From positions 5,505 through 69,504 of the forward strand of contig JBAXME010000006.1 in assembly GCA_037134455.1 (NCBI GenBank): a DNA stretch of 64,000 bases, written 5' to 3'. Of this stretch, positions 1 to 8,243 are shown piece after piece; positions within the stretch are counted from its first letter, which is position 1, and every line of letters starts with the position of its first letter. The stretch is from ATX-6F1 sp037134455. Its GTDB lineage: Bacteria > Cyanobacteriota > Cyanobacteriia > PCC-6307 > Cyanobiaceae. The notes under the pieces were generated by a model, which worked only from the letters and a program-made list of their open reading frames with translations, did no database searches and was not told the origin of the DNA. The position numbers and the translations under genes are program-made.

Positions 1-132
1 CGGAGCCAGGGCTACGAGGTGATGCTGGCCCCGCTGCAGGGGGCCAGACCGAGCCCCACCTTGCGCCACGATCCCCGCAGCGTGGCGCTGGCGGTGATGC
101 GTTTCTACCGACGCCACAAGGGCGGTTCGTAG
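1..132 (+). CDS. 3' end of an unidentified gene (partial)
   Basis: Frame 1 is open from the first base to a TAG at 130-132 and encodes 43 residues ending in FYRRHKGGS. The composition is GC-rich like its neighbours. It converges with ndhJ, leaving only 15 bp between the two stop codons. The tail has no motif I recognise, and the rest of the gene lies left of the window, so no function is proposed. That it is a real coding end is inferred from the open frame and the tight convergent spacing. Confidence 0.5.
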   Translation, partial: RSQGYEVMLAPLQGARPSPTLRHDPRSVALAVMRFYRRHKGGS

Positions 133-147
133 GGAGCAGGGGGTCGC

Positions 148-688
<541 letters not shown>

Positions 689-696
<8 letters not shown>

Positions 697-1426
697 CGCC
701 AGACTCAGCGAGGGTGGGAACGGATTCAGTGAGGGCCACCGGCAGGGCCGCCGAGGCAGCAAAAGCGGCCTGTTGGCTTTCAGCGCGCAGGTAGGCGCCG
801 TCAACGATCGGCTGCACGGCCACCATCTGGTGGGGAATGGTGAAGTAACGGTGGGTGGGCAGGAGCTGGCCCCGTTCCGCCACGGACTCGTTGGCCACTT
901 TCTTGCGCAGCTTGATCACCGCATCGAAAATCGCTTCCGGCCTGGGGGGGCAGCCAGGGAGGTAGAGATCCACTGGGATCAGCTTGTCGACACCGCGCAC
1001 GGCCGTGGTGGAATCGGCGCTGAACATGCCACCGGTGATCGTGCAGGCCCCCATGGCGATCACGTACTTGGGCTCGGGCATCTGCTCATAGAGACGCACC
1101 AGGGCAGGCCCCATTTTCATGGTGACCGTGCCGGCCACGATCAACAGATCCGCCTGACGGGGGCTGGAGCGGGGCACCAGACCGAAGCGGTCGAAATCGA
1201 AGCGGGAACCGATCAGTGCGGCGAACTCGATGAAGCAGCAGGCCGTGCCGTAGAGGAGGGGCCAGAGGCTGCTCAACCGTGCCCAGTTGTGCAGATCATC
1301 CAAACTGGTGAGGATGATGTTCTCCGACAGCTCGTTGGTGACGCTGGGGGCCCCAACCGGGTTGCAGGAGGCTGCCCGCAGGTCGCGGAGGGCGTCGATC
1401 GAAGGTGAGGTGGGGGTGAGGGTCAT
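689..1426 (-). CDS. ndhK: NAD(P)H-quinone oxidoreductase subunit K
   Basis: Encodes 245 residues of the NdhK/NuoB (PSST) subunit, which binds the terminal 4Fe-4S cluster N2 of NDH-1. Cluster ligands are visible as the adjacent cysteines in YGTACCFIEF, a Cys in GACTITGG and a Cys in YLPGCPPRP. The start is taken at the ATG at 1426 (MTLTPTSP), 4 bp after the ndhC stop; the upstream in-frame extension overlaps ndhC and resembles no NdhK. The C-terminus runs into the ndhJ start with an 8 bp overlap, so the three subunits are probably translated together. Confidence 0.96.
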
Positions 1427-1430
1427 GGGG

Positions 1431-1793
1431 TCAGCTCCATTCCAGGGCGCCCTTGCGCCAGGCGTAGGCCAGTGCCACCACAAGGACGGCAATAAAAATC
1501 AGGGCCTCGATGAAGGCCAGCAATCCCAAGCGATGGAAGGCCACGGCCCAGGGGTAGAGAAAGACGGTCTCCACGTCAAAGATGACGAAGACCAGAGCGA
1601 ACATGTAGTAGCGGATGTTGAACTGAATCCACGCTCCGCCAATGGGCTCCATGCCCGATTCGTAGGTGAGTTCCCTCTCACCGCCCCGGGAACGGGGAGC
1701 GAGAAGTTTGTTGGTCACCAACGCCAGGACCGGAACCGCTGCGGCAATCAGCAGAAAGCCCAGAAAGGCGTCATATCCGGAGAGAACGAACAT
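1431..1793 (-). CDS. ndhC: NAD(P)H-quinone oxidoreductase subunit 3
   Basis: Encodes 120 residues, the usual length for NdhC/NuoA. There are three transmembrane segments: near residues 8-28, 60-82 around the acidic IFDVETVFLYPW motif, and 90-112. The conserved loop SGMEPIGGAWIQFNIRYY is present. Start ATG at 1793. It is the first gene of the ndhCKJ operon and lies about 100 bp from the divergent rubredoxin gene, so the promoters of both units should be in 1794-1893. Confidence 0.96.
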   Translation of the reverse strand: MFVLSGYDAFLGFLLIAAAVPVLALVTNKLLAPRSRGGERELTYESGMEPIGGAWIQFNIRYYMFALVFVIFDVETVFLYPWAVAFHRLGLLAFIEALIFIAVLVVALAYAWRKGALEWS

Positions 1794-1893
1794 GGAGTGG
1801 CCCGACCTGGGGCGCAGTCTGGCACCTGTGCGCCAAAGCCGACGAATGGCGCCAATGGATAGAGTTCGATCCAGCGAAACCGGCGGCAAAACC

Positions 1894-2418
1894 ATGGAAG
1901 TGACCACCCGGGAACCGGACCGGGAAGGGCCTGAACAGCCCCCCTCCGAAGCGATCGAGGCCGCAGCCGATGCCACCGGAGCAACCAGCTCCCCTGGAGC
2001 GGAACCTGCTCCGCAGGAGTCCACGACCGACGAAGCCCCAACCCAAGAACCCTCTGCGGTGGAGATCGGTGAAGGCACCTCGCCCACCGAGGCCATCGAC
2101 GACGGCCGTGACCATCGCTTCGAATGCCTGAGCTGCGGCTTCGTCTACGACCCGGCGGAGGGGATCCGCAAGCAGGGCATTGAGTCCGGCGTGGCCTTTG
2201 CCGAACTGGATCCGATCACGTTCCGCTGCCCGGTCTGCCGCAGCAAAATCGGCGCCTTCAAGGACATCGGTCCCCGCAACAAGCCCAGTGGCTTCGAGGA
2301 AAACCTGGGTTTCGGCCTGGGGGTCAACCAACTCACCCCGGGCCAGAAGAACGTGCTGATCTTCGGCGCCTTCGCCCTGGCCTTCGCCTTTTTCCTCTCC
2401 CTCTATTCCCTCCGTTGA
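1894..2418 (+). CDS. rubA: Membrane-anchored rubredoxin for photosystem assembly
   Basis: Encodes 174 residues. The rubredoxin fold has its two iron knuckles as CLSCGFVYDP (about residues 75-84) and FRCPVCRSKIGAF (about 110-122). A hydrophobic stretch close to the C-terminus (VLIFGAFALAFAFFLSLY) is the tail anchor typical of the cyanobacterial thylakoid rubredoxin needed for photosystem assembly. Before the rubredoxin domain lies an acidic, Ala/Pro/Thr-rich tail of about 65 residues that is longer than I expect for the family. The ATG at 1894 is chosen, though a later start cannot be excluded. The stop overlaps the ycf48 start region, the conserved rubA-ycf48-psbEFLJ order. Confidence 0.9.
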   Translation: MEVTTREPDREGPEQPPSEAIEAAADATGATSSPGAEPAPQESTTDEAPTQEPSAVEIGEGTSPTEAIDDGRDHRFECLSCGFVYDPAEGIRKQGIESGVAFAELDPITFRCPVCRSKIGAFKDIGPRNKPSGFEENLGFGLGVNQLTPGQKNVLIFGAFALAFAFFLSLYSLR

Positions 2419-3422
2419 GATCCGTGAAACGGCCCTTCATCACGTCCCTTCTAAGCCTCGTCTTCGCCCTGGGCCTGGCGCTGGGAGTGGGCGGATGCAC
2501 CACCTCCCACCTGCCAATAGCAGAGGGCAGCCCCTGGCAAGCGGTGGAGCTGCCCAGCCGCTCGAACCCCCTGGATCTGGCCTTCACCGATGCCAATCAC
2601 GGCTTCCTGGTGGGCAGCAACCGACTCATCCTCGAAACCGAGGATGGGGGAGCCAGCTGGCAGGAGCGGGCACTGGAGCTGCCAGCCGAGGAGAACTTCC
2701 GGCTGCTGAGCATCGACTTCCAGGGTCAGGAGGGCTGGATCGTGGGCCAGCCAGGCCTGTTGCTGCATAGCGATGACAGCGGCAGCAGCTGGACCCGCCT
2801 GCTCCTGGACACCAAGCTGCCGGGCGATCCCTACCTGATCACGGCCCTGGGCCCCCGTCGCGCCGAACTGGCCACCAACGTGGGCGCCATCTATGCAACC
2901 TCCGATGCCGGCAACTCCTGGCAGGCCGAGGTGGCCGATGCGGCCGGCGCCCTGCGCGACCTGCGCCGGGGCAGCGGAGGGAACTATGTGGGCGTCTCCA
3001 GCCTGGGCAACTACTTCGCCACCTGGCAGCCGGGCGAGGAGCTCTGGCAGCCCCATCAGCGAATCAGCAGCCAACGGCTGCAAAGCATGGGCCAACAGCC
3101 CGATGGCCGCCTCTGGATGCTCTCCCGCGGTGCCCAGATGCGCTTCAACGGTGATGCAGCCATTCCGGAGACCTGGGGCAAGCCTGTTGTCCCCATCCCC
3201 AATGGCTACGGCTACCTCGACATGGCCTGGGACCCCCAGGGTGCCATCTGGGCGGGCGGGGGCAACGGCACCCTGCTGGTGAGCCGCGATGAAGGCCACA
3301 GCTGGAAAACCGACCCGCTGGGCAAGGCCCAACCCACCAACTTCAGTCGGATCGTCTTTGCCGACGGCGGCAAGGGCTTCGTGCTGGGGGAACGGGGGCA
3401 CCTGCTGCGCTGGGTGGGTTGA
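2415..3422 (+). CDS. ycf48: Photosystem II assembly factor Ycf48 (HCF136-like)
   Basis: Encodes about 335 residues. The N-terminus (KRPFITSLLSLVFALGLALG followed by VGGC) is a lipoprotein-type signal with a lipobox Cys near residue 28, matching lumenal Ycf48. The mature part is a seven-bladed propeller with repeated SGSSWTRLL and DAGNSWQAE type blades and a closing LGERGHLLRWVG. Ycf48 assists D1 insertion and early PSII assembly. There is no ATG start: either TTG at 2415, overlapping the rubA stop, or GTG at 2424 in the same frame. Both keep the signal peptide and imply translational coupling to rubA. Confidence 0.93.
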   Translation: MRSVKRPFITSLLSLVFALGLALGVGGCTTSHLPIAEGSPWQAVELPSRSNPLDLAFTDANHGFLVGSNRLILETEDGGASWQERALELPAEENFRLLSIDFQGQEGWIVGQPGLLLHSDDSGSSWTRLLLDTKLPGDPYLITALGPRRAELATNVGAIYATSDAGNSWQAEVADAAGALRDLRRGSGGNYVGVSSLGNYFATWQPGEELWQPHQRISSQRLQSMGQQPDGRLWMLSRGAQMRFNGDAAIPETWGKPVVPIPNGYGYLDMAWDPQGAIWAGGGNGTLLVSRDEGHSWKTDPLGKAQPTNFSRIVFADGGKGFVLGERGHLLRWVG

Positions 3423-3520
3423 AGGCGATCCAACTGCGTCCCTCTGTAACCAAGGGCCGCAGCCGACTCCGGCGGCCTCCTTCGGACCCTTAGGATGACT
3501 CAGCTGAATTGCCCGCTGCC

Positions 3521-3769
3521 ATGGCTGCCGGCTCCACAGGGGAACGTCCGTTCTTCGAAATCATCACCAGCATCCGCTACTGGGTCATCCACGCCGTCAC
3601 CTTGCCGGCGATCTTCCTAGCTGGATTCTTCTTCGTGTCCACAGGCCTGGCCTACGACGCCTTCGGCACCCCCCGCCCCGATGCCTACTTCCAGGCTCAG
3701 GAGTCCAGGGCGCCGGTGGTGAGCCAGCGCTACGAGGCCAAGAGTCAACTTGATCTGCGCCTGAAATAA
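3521..3769 (+). CDS. psbE: Cytochrome b559 alpha subunit
   Basis: Encodes 82 residues, the normal PsbE length. FFEIITSIRYWVIHAVTLP contains the haem-ligand histidine (His24 counting Met), followed by one transmembrane helix ending in STGLAYDAFGTPRP and a lumenal tail. It starts at ATG 3521; an in-frame TTG 12 bp upstream would add only four residues. First gene of psbEFLJ, with 98 bp separating it from ycf48 (room for a promoter). Confidence 0.98.
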   Translation: MAAGSTGERPFFEIITSIRYWVIHAVTLPAIFLAGFFFVSTGLAYDAFGTPRPDAYFQAQESRAPVVSQRYEAKSQLDLRLK

Positions 3770-3772
3770 GCC

Positions 3773-3910
3773 ATGTCGCAATCCCCCATCGCCACCACAC
3801 CGCGCAACTATCCGATTTTCACGGTGCGTTGGCTCTCGGTCCATGCCCTTGGCATCCCAACGGTGTTTTTCCTGGGTGCTCTTGCTGCCATGCAGTTCGT
3901 CCGTCGCTGA
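3773..3910 (+). CDS. psbF: Cytochrome b559 beta subunit
   Basis: Encodes 45 residues. The core FTVRWLSVHALGIPTVFF carries the His that coordinates the second side of the b559 haem, and it ends in AAMQFVRR, the standard PsbF terminus. Its ATG lies 3 bp after the psbE stop. With PsbE it forms the b559 heterodimer of the photosystem II reaction centre. Confidence 0.98.
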   Translation: MSQSPIATTPRNYPIFTVRWLSVHALGIPTVFFLGALAAMQFVRR

Positions 3911-3918
3911 ATCTGGCC

Positions 3919-4038
3919 ATGCAACGCTCTCCCAACCCCAACAACCTGCCGGTCGAACTCAACCGCACCAGCCTCTACCTAGGGCTTCTGCTGGTGTTCG
4001 TCATCGGTGTGCTGTTCACCAGCTACTTCTTCAACTGA
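3919..4038 (+). CDS. psbL: Photosystem II reaction centre protein L
   Basis: Encodes 39 residues. PVELNRTSLYLGLLLVFVIG and the ending LFTSYFFN are the invariant PsbL core: a single transmembrane helix near the QA site and PSII dimer interface. It lies 8 bp downstream of psbF in the same operon. Confidence 0.98.
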   Translation: MQRSPNPNNLPVELNRTSLYLGLLLVFVIGVLFTSYFFN

Positions 4039-4053
4039 ACCGGAGCTTCAGCC

Positions 4054-4254
4054 ATGAGCGGTAAGAAATCCAACCTGCCTGACGGCCGCCTTCCTGACCG
4101 CCTTCCTGACGGCCGCCCAGCTGTTGCCTGGCGTTCCCGTTGGACCGAAGGGGTTCTCCCCCTTTGGCTCGTGGCTACAGCTGGGGGTATCGCCGTGATC
4201 TTCGTTGTGGGCCTGTTCTTCTACGGCTCCTATGTGGGGGTTGGTTCGGCCTGA
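4054..4254 (+). CDS. psbJ: Photosystem II reaction centre protein J
   Basis: Encodes 66 residues. The C-terminal 40 form the usual PsbJ single-helix subunit (PLWLVATAGGIAVIFVVGLF, then FYGSYVGVGSA). The first roughly 25 residues are an Arg/Asp/Pro-rich extension with a repeated LPDGR motif, longer than the plant-type protein but like the form I know from marine and freshwater picocyanobacteria. Last gene of psbEFLJ, 15 bp after psbL and just before a strong terminator. Confidence 0.96.
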   Translation: MSGKKSNLPDGRLPDRLPDGRPAVAWRSRWTEGVLPLWLVATAGGIAVIFVVGLFFYGSYVGVGSA

Positions 4255-4278
4255 GCGGCCAAGCCGCCTCACCTGATG

Positions 4279-4303
4279 AAGCGGGCTATCAGCCCGCTTT
4301 TTT
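4279..4303 (+). terminator. Intrinsic terminator of psbEFLJ
   Basis: A perfect 8 bp stem (AGCGGGCT / AGCCCGCT) with the three-base loop ATC is followed directly by a run of six T residues. It lies 25 bp after the psbJ stop, the right place to end the rubA-ycf48-psbEFLJ transcript. Confidence 0.9.
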
Positions 4304-4388
4304 GATGGACGGCCACCTTGCGGAGGCATCACCGGCAACCGGTCAATCGGGGCAATTGATTTAAACTGAAGGCATCGGCCAACCACGC

Positions 4389-4838
4389 TTGACTGCTTCC
4401 GATCCGGGCCCTGGGTCCGAACGACGCAACCGTCGGCCCAAGCGGAGAGAATTGTTCTGCCCTGCCCACCCCGAGCAGCGCATCGAAGGCAACGGCCGCA
4501 AGCACTTCCTCCATCTGCTCACCCCTGAGCAGCTCAAGGCCCGTGGCATGGACGACAGGAAAGCCCGCCTCGTGATCAACGCCTACCCGGTGTTGGTGTT
4601 GAGCAACGAATGGCTCGAGGAGCTGTTCTGCCCCAGCTGCGGCATGGCCCGCTGGTGCCATGTGGAGCGCCACGACCGTGTGCTCCATCGCGTCACCTGG
4701 GCCTCGAGGGATCTCTGGATGCAGGTGGCCCATGTGGATGCGATAGGCGGCAATCCAACCGTGAGCGAATACACCAGCCGCGAAGCCCGCCGTCACAGGC
4801 GCAAGCGTGCCGATGGCAAAACCTTCTTCGATCGTTAG
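4389..4838 (+). CDS. Uncharacterised Cys/His-containing protein
   Basis: Encodes about 149 residues from a TTG at 4389; no ATG or GTG occurs early in frame. The N-terminus is basic (RRNRRPKRRE). Two cysteine clusters stand out: LFCPAHPEQRIEGN near residue 23, and LFCPSCGMARWCHVERHD near residue 80, which could bind zinc. The C-terminus is strongly basic (SREARRHRRKRADGKTFFDR). I recognise it only as resembling conserved cyanobacterial hypothetical proteins. It stands alone between the psb terminator and the convergent polysaccharide operon. Metal or nucleic-acid binding is an inference from the Cys and Arg content only. Confidence 0.7.
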   Translation: MTASDPGPGSERRNRRPKRRELFCPAHPEQRIEGNGRKHFLHLLTPEQLKARGMDDRKARLVINAYPVLVLSNEWLEELFCPSCGMARWCHVERHDRVLHRVTWASRDLWMQVAHVDAIGGNPTVSEYTSREARRHRRKRADGKTFFDR

Positions 4839-4840
4839 GA

Positions 4841-4853
4841 CTGGGGGCCCCAG
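4841..4853. terminator. Short GC palindrome between convergent genes
   Basis: CTGGGGGCCCCAG is a perfect 6 bp stem around one base, in the 24 bp gap between the convergent stops at 4838 and 4863. There is no T tract on either side, so a role as a bidirectional transcription end is only a guess from position. Confidence 0.25.
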
Positions 4854-4862
4854 CGGCCGCCC

Positions 4863-5894
4863 TCAGAGCCCGTAGTACTCGCGGTACCAGCGGGCGAAGC
4901 GCTTGACACCCTGCTCGATCGAGGTGCCGGGGCGGTAGCCCACCCACTCAAACAGAGCCGTTGTGTCGGCGGCGGTGGCCAGCACGTCACCGGGCTGGCC
5001 CGGCTCAAAGGCTGGAATGGCCTTCCGTCCTAAGGCCTCCTCCAGCAACTCAATGAACCGCAGAAGTGGCACCGGCTGGGCATGGCCCAGGTTGAAAAGA
5101 CGGTGGGGCGCCGCTGCCAGGGCTGGATCGGGGGCGAAGGGGTCGAAGTCGGCGGCGGCGGTGGCGGGCTTGTCGAGACAGCGGACGATGGCCTCAACGA
5201 TGTCATCGATGTAGGTGAAATCCCGCTCCAGCTGGCCGTGGTTGAACACCCGGATCGGTTCCCCGCGCAAAATCGCCTGGGCGAACAACATCGGCGCCAT
5301 GTCTGGGCGACCCCAGGGGCCGTAAACGGTGAAACAACGCAGCCCGGTGGCAGGCAAACCGTAAAGATGGCTGTAGCTGTGGGCCATCAGCTCGTTCGCC
5401 TTCTTGGTGGCCGCGTACAGGCTCACCGGATGGTTCACAGACTGCTGCTCGGAGAAGGGCAAGCGGCGGTTGCCGCCATAGACCGAGCTGCTGGAGGCAT
5501 ACACCAGATGGCTCACTCCCTGGTGGCGGCAGCCTTCGAGCACGTGGCCGAACCCCACCAGATTGCTCTGGATGTAGAGGGCCGGCTGGTCGATCGAGTG
5601 GCGCACCCCCGCCTGGGCCGCCAGGTGGACCACCCGATCCGGCCGCTCGTCAGCGAACAAAGCCGCCATCGCCTCGCCATCCTGGAGATCAAAGCGCTGG
5701 AAACGAAAGCCGCCGGCGGCCGCCCCGGGCAAGGCCTCCAGCCGCTCCAGCCGGGCTTGCTTGAGGGCCGGATCGTAGTAGGCGTTGAGGTTGTCGAGAC
5801 CCACCACCCGATCACCGCGCTCCAGCAGCCGCTGGGCCACGGCCGCGCCGATAAAACCGGCGGCGCCGGTGACCAGAACAGGAGGGGCCCCCAT
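4863..5894 (-). CDS. UDP-glucuronate 4-epimerase-like NAD-dependent epimerase
   Basis: Encodes 343 residues of an extended short-chain dehydrogenase. The NAD motif is LVTGAAGFIGAAVAQRL at the N-terminus; DNLNAYYDPALKQARL is the signature of the UDP-glucuronate/GalA epimerase group. The catalytic Ser is in YASSSSVYG and the Tyr-Lys pair in YAATKKANE. Start ATG at 5894 (MGAPPVLV), 1 bp after the ugd stop. Predicted reaction: UDP-glucuronate to UDP-galacturonate, fed by the adjacent UDP-glucose dehydrogenase. It is the last gene of an eleven-gene minus-strand operon. Confidence 0.88.
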   Translation of the reverse strand: MGAPPVLVTGAAGFIGAAVAQRLLERGDRVVGLDNLNAYYDPALKQARLERLEALPGAAAGGFRFQRFDLQDGEAMAALFADERPDRVVHLAAQAGVRHSIDQPALYIQSNLVGFGHVLEGCRHQGVSHLVYASSSSVYGGNRRLPFSEQQSVNHPVSLYAATKKANELMAHSYSHLYGLPATGLRCFTVYGPWGRPDMAPMLFAQAILRGEPIRVFNHGQLERDFTYIDDIVEAIVRCLDKPATAAADFDPFAPDPALAAAPHRLFNLGHAQPVPLLRFIELLEEALGRKAIPAFEPGQPGDVLATAADTTALFEWVGYRPGTSIEQGVKRFARWYREYYGL

Positions 5895-5895
5895 C

Positions 5896-7305
5896 TCAGC
5901 CCTTCCCGACCTGCCAGACCTTGAGACCGGCCTTGGCGGCGGCCTGGGCATCGATGATGCGGCGGGCATCGAAGAGCCAGGCGGGCTGCCGCATCACGGC
6001 GGCGAAGGATGGCCAGTCAAGGGAACGGAACTCCAGCCATTCGGTGAGCACGAGAACGGCATCGGCTCCGGTGGCGGCGGCGAGCGGGTCATCAACGCTT
6101 TGCCAGACCCCGTCGCCGCTGAGGGGCGTGCCTTGGGGAGAAGGAGGCGTGGCCAAGTCCTGGGCGATCTGGAGCGGATCCACCTTGGGATCGAAGATCG
6201 CCAACTGGGCACCCTCCTCCAGCAGATCGCGGCAGATGGTGATGGCGGGGGCCTCGCGGGTGTCGTTGGTGTCGGCCTTGAAGGCAAACCCCAGCACGGC
6301 GATGCGCTTGCCGGTGACGGTGCCGAACAGGTCGGCCACCACCAGCTGGGCGATGCGGTGCTGCTGCCAACTATTGAGCTCCACCACGCCCTTCCAGTAG
6401 GCGGCCACCTCGTGCAGGCCGTAGTGACCACAGAGATAGACGAGGTTGAGGATGTCCTTCTGGAAGCAACTGCCGCCGAAGCCGGGGCCAGCCTTGAGGA
6501 ACTTGGAGCCGATGCGGCTGTCGCTGCCAATGGCCTTGCCCACTTCGAGCACGTCGGCGCCGGTGGCCTCGCACACCACTGCGATCGAATTGATCGAACT
6601 GATGCGCTGGGCCAGAAAGGCATTGGCGGTGAGCTTGGAAAGCTCCGAGCTCCAGAGATTGGTGCGCAGGATGTGTTCGGAGGCCACCCACTGGCCGTAG
6701 ATGCCCGCCAAGGCCTCCATCGCATCAGGATCCTCACCGCCGATCAGCACCCGGTCTGGGTTTTCCAAATCAGCGATGGCCGTTCCCTCGGCCAGAAACT
6801 CGGGGTTGGAGAGCACGGAGAAGGTCTTGGGTGAAGCTTCACCGGTCTGTTCGCCCTGGGCCGCCGCCAGGATGGCCTTCACGGTTTCGGCGGTGCGCAC
6901 CGGCAGGGTGCTCTTCTCCACCACGATCGTGTGGCCCTGGGCGCAGGCGGCCACCTGGCGGGCTGAGGCCTCGATCCAGCGCAGATCGCTGGCCTGGCCA
7001 GCCCCCACACCGCGGGTCTTGGTGGGGGTGTTCACCGACAGGAACACCATGTCGGCGGAGGCGATCGCCTGCTCCACCGCAGTGGAGAAATGCAGGTTGC
7101 GGCCACGGCAGCGGCCCACCACCACATCCAGCCCGGGCTCGTACACCGGCAACTGGCTGAGGTCAGGGTCATTCCAGGCGGCAATGCGTACCGCATTGAG
7201 GTCAACAACGGTGACCTGGATATGGGGACAGCGATCGGCGATCACCGCCATGGTGGGACCACCGACATAGCCCGCACCGATGCAACAAATGGTGCGGATG
7301 GTCAT
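5896..7305 (-). CDS. ugd: UDP-glucose 6-dehydrogenase
   Basis: Encodes 469 residues, the long form of the family. The N-terminal NAD site is CIGAGYVGGPTMAV; NTPTKTRG and EKSTLPVRTAE follow; the catalytic Cys lies in GFGGSCFQKD near residue 276; the C-terminal UDP-binding domain contains FAFKADTNDTREAPA. It oxidises UDP-glucose to UDP-glucuronate, the precursor used by both neighbours (the 4-epimerase downstream and the decarboxylase upstream). Its start overlaps the decarboxylase stop by 4 bp, so the three are translationally coupled. Confidence 0.95.
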   Translation of the reverse strand: MTIRTICCIGAGYVGGPTMAVIADRCPHIQVTVVDLNAVRIAAWNDPDLSQLPVYEPGLDVVVGRCRGRNLHFSTAVEQAIASADMVFLSVNTPTKTRGVGAGQASDLRWIEASARQVAACAQGHTIVVEKSTLPVRTAETVKAILAAAQGEQTGEASPKTFSVLSNPEFLAEGTAIADLENPDRVLIGGEDPDAMEALAGIYGQWVASEHILRTNLWSSELSKLTANAFLAQRISSINSIAVVCEATGADVLEVGKAIGSDSRIGSKFLKAGPGFGGSCFQKDILNLVYLCGHYGLHEVAAYWKGVVELNSWQQHRIAQLVVADLFGTVTGKRIAVLGFAFKADTNDTREAPAITICRDLLEEGAQLAIFDPKVDPLQIAQDLATPPSPQGTPLSGDGVWQSVDDPLAAATGADAVLVLTEWLEFRSLDWPSFAAVMRQPAWLFDARRIIDAQAAAKAGLKVWQVGKG

Positions 7306-8243
7306 GCGATCGCCTCGCGGAAGTAGGCAATGGTGGCATCCAGCCCCTGATCCAGGGCCACGGTGGGCTCCCAGCCCAGCTCTTGGCGCGCCAGGTCGAT
7401 CACGGGCTGACGCTGCAAGGGATCGTCCTGGGGCAGGGGTTGGCTGATCAGCTCCAGGCTGGGGTTGATCTTGGCAAGCACTTTCTCGGCCAGCTGGCGG
7501 ATTGTGAATTCGCCTGGGTTGCCGATGTTGATCGGGCCGGAGTGGTTGCCGTTCATCAGGCGGATGAGACCCTCCACCAGATCATCCACATAACAGAAGG
7601 AGCGGGTTTGGGAGCCATCGCCATAGAGGGTGAGGGGCTCACCACGCAGGGCCTGCACGATGAAGTTGCTCACCACCCGGCCGTCGTCGGGGAGCATGCG
7701 GGGGCCGTAGGTGTTGAAGATCCGCACCACCCGGATCTCGACACCATGGACGCGGTGGTAGTCAAAGCAGAGGGTTTCCGCGACCCGCTTGCCCTCGTCG
7801 TAGCAGGCGCGGATGCCATGGGTGTTGACCGAGCCGCGGTAGCTCTCGGGCTGGGGGTGCACCTCGGGATCGCCGTAGACCTCGCTGGTGGAGGCGAGCA
7901 ACAGACGGGCGCCGACGCGGCGGGCGAGGCCGAGCATGTTGGCGGTGCCCAGGAAGCTGGTCTTGGCGGTCTTGATCGGGTTGTGCTGGTAGTGCACCGG
8001 CGAGGCGGGGCAGGCCAGGTGCCAGATGCGGTCGACCTCAAGGCGGATGGGCTCGGTGACGTCGTGACGGATCAGCTCGAAGCTGGGGTGGCCGAGCCAG
8101 TGGCGAATGTTGTCCTTGCGGCCGGTGAAGTAGTTGTCGAGGCAGATCACCTCCTCTCCAGCCTGCATGAGGCGATCCACCAGGTGGGAGCCGACGAAGC
8201 CAGCGCCACCGGTGACCAGGTTGCGGATGGGGGAGGAGGGCAT
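7302..8243 (-). CDS. uxs: UDP-glucuronate decarboxylase (UDP-xylose synthase)
   Basis: Encodes 313 residues and is very close to the UXS consensus: NLVTGGAGFVGSHLVDRL, DNYFTGRKDNI, HLACPASPVHYQ, the catalytic ASTSEVYGDP, and the Tyr-Lys pair in RACYDEGKR. It decarboxylates UDP-glucuronate to UDP-xylose in the cytoplasm. The start overlaps the Fcl stop by one base and the stop overlaps the ugd start by four. Beside ugd it implies that a pentose is part of the polymer. Confidence 0.94.
   Translation of the reverse strand: MPSSPIRNLVTGGAGFVGSHLVDRLMQAGEEVICLDNYFTGRKDNIRHWLGHPSFELIRHDVTEPIRLEVDRIWHLACPASPVHYQHNPIKTAKTSFLGTANMLGLARRVGARLLLASTSEVYGDPEVHPQPESYRGSVNTHGIRACYDEGKRVAETLCFDYHRVHGVEIRVVRIFNTYGPRMLPDDGRVVSNFIVQALRGEPLTLYGDGSQTRSFCYVDDLVEGLIRLMNGNHSGPINIGNPGEFTIRQLAEKVLAKINPSLELISQPLPQDDPLQRQPVIDLARQELGWEPTVALDQGLDATIAYFREAIA

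Noticed and set aside
3485..3500. TAGGAT as a -10 box upstream of psbE
   Set aside because: No convincing -35 element at the right distance; not strong enough to annotate.
4263..4863. tRNA as an integration site for the sugar locus
   Set aside because: No cloverleaf-like sequence with conserved GTTCGA arm was seen here or at the composition switch near 45.5 kb.
5082..5924. 280-residue open frame on the plus strand opposite the epimerase
   Set aside because: It is an antisense shadow of a GC-rich gene. The encoded epimerase on the other strand has all catalytic motifs, and this translation shows no domain.
7306..7313. GCGATCGC (HIP1) octamers, also at 7061, 23342 and 24832
   Set aside because: Common cyanobacterial genome-wide motif; no sign of a special role here.
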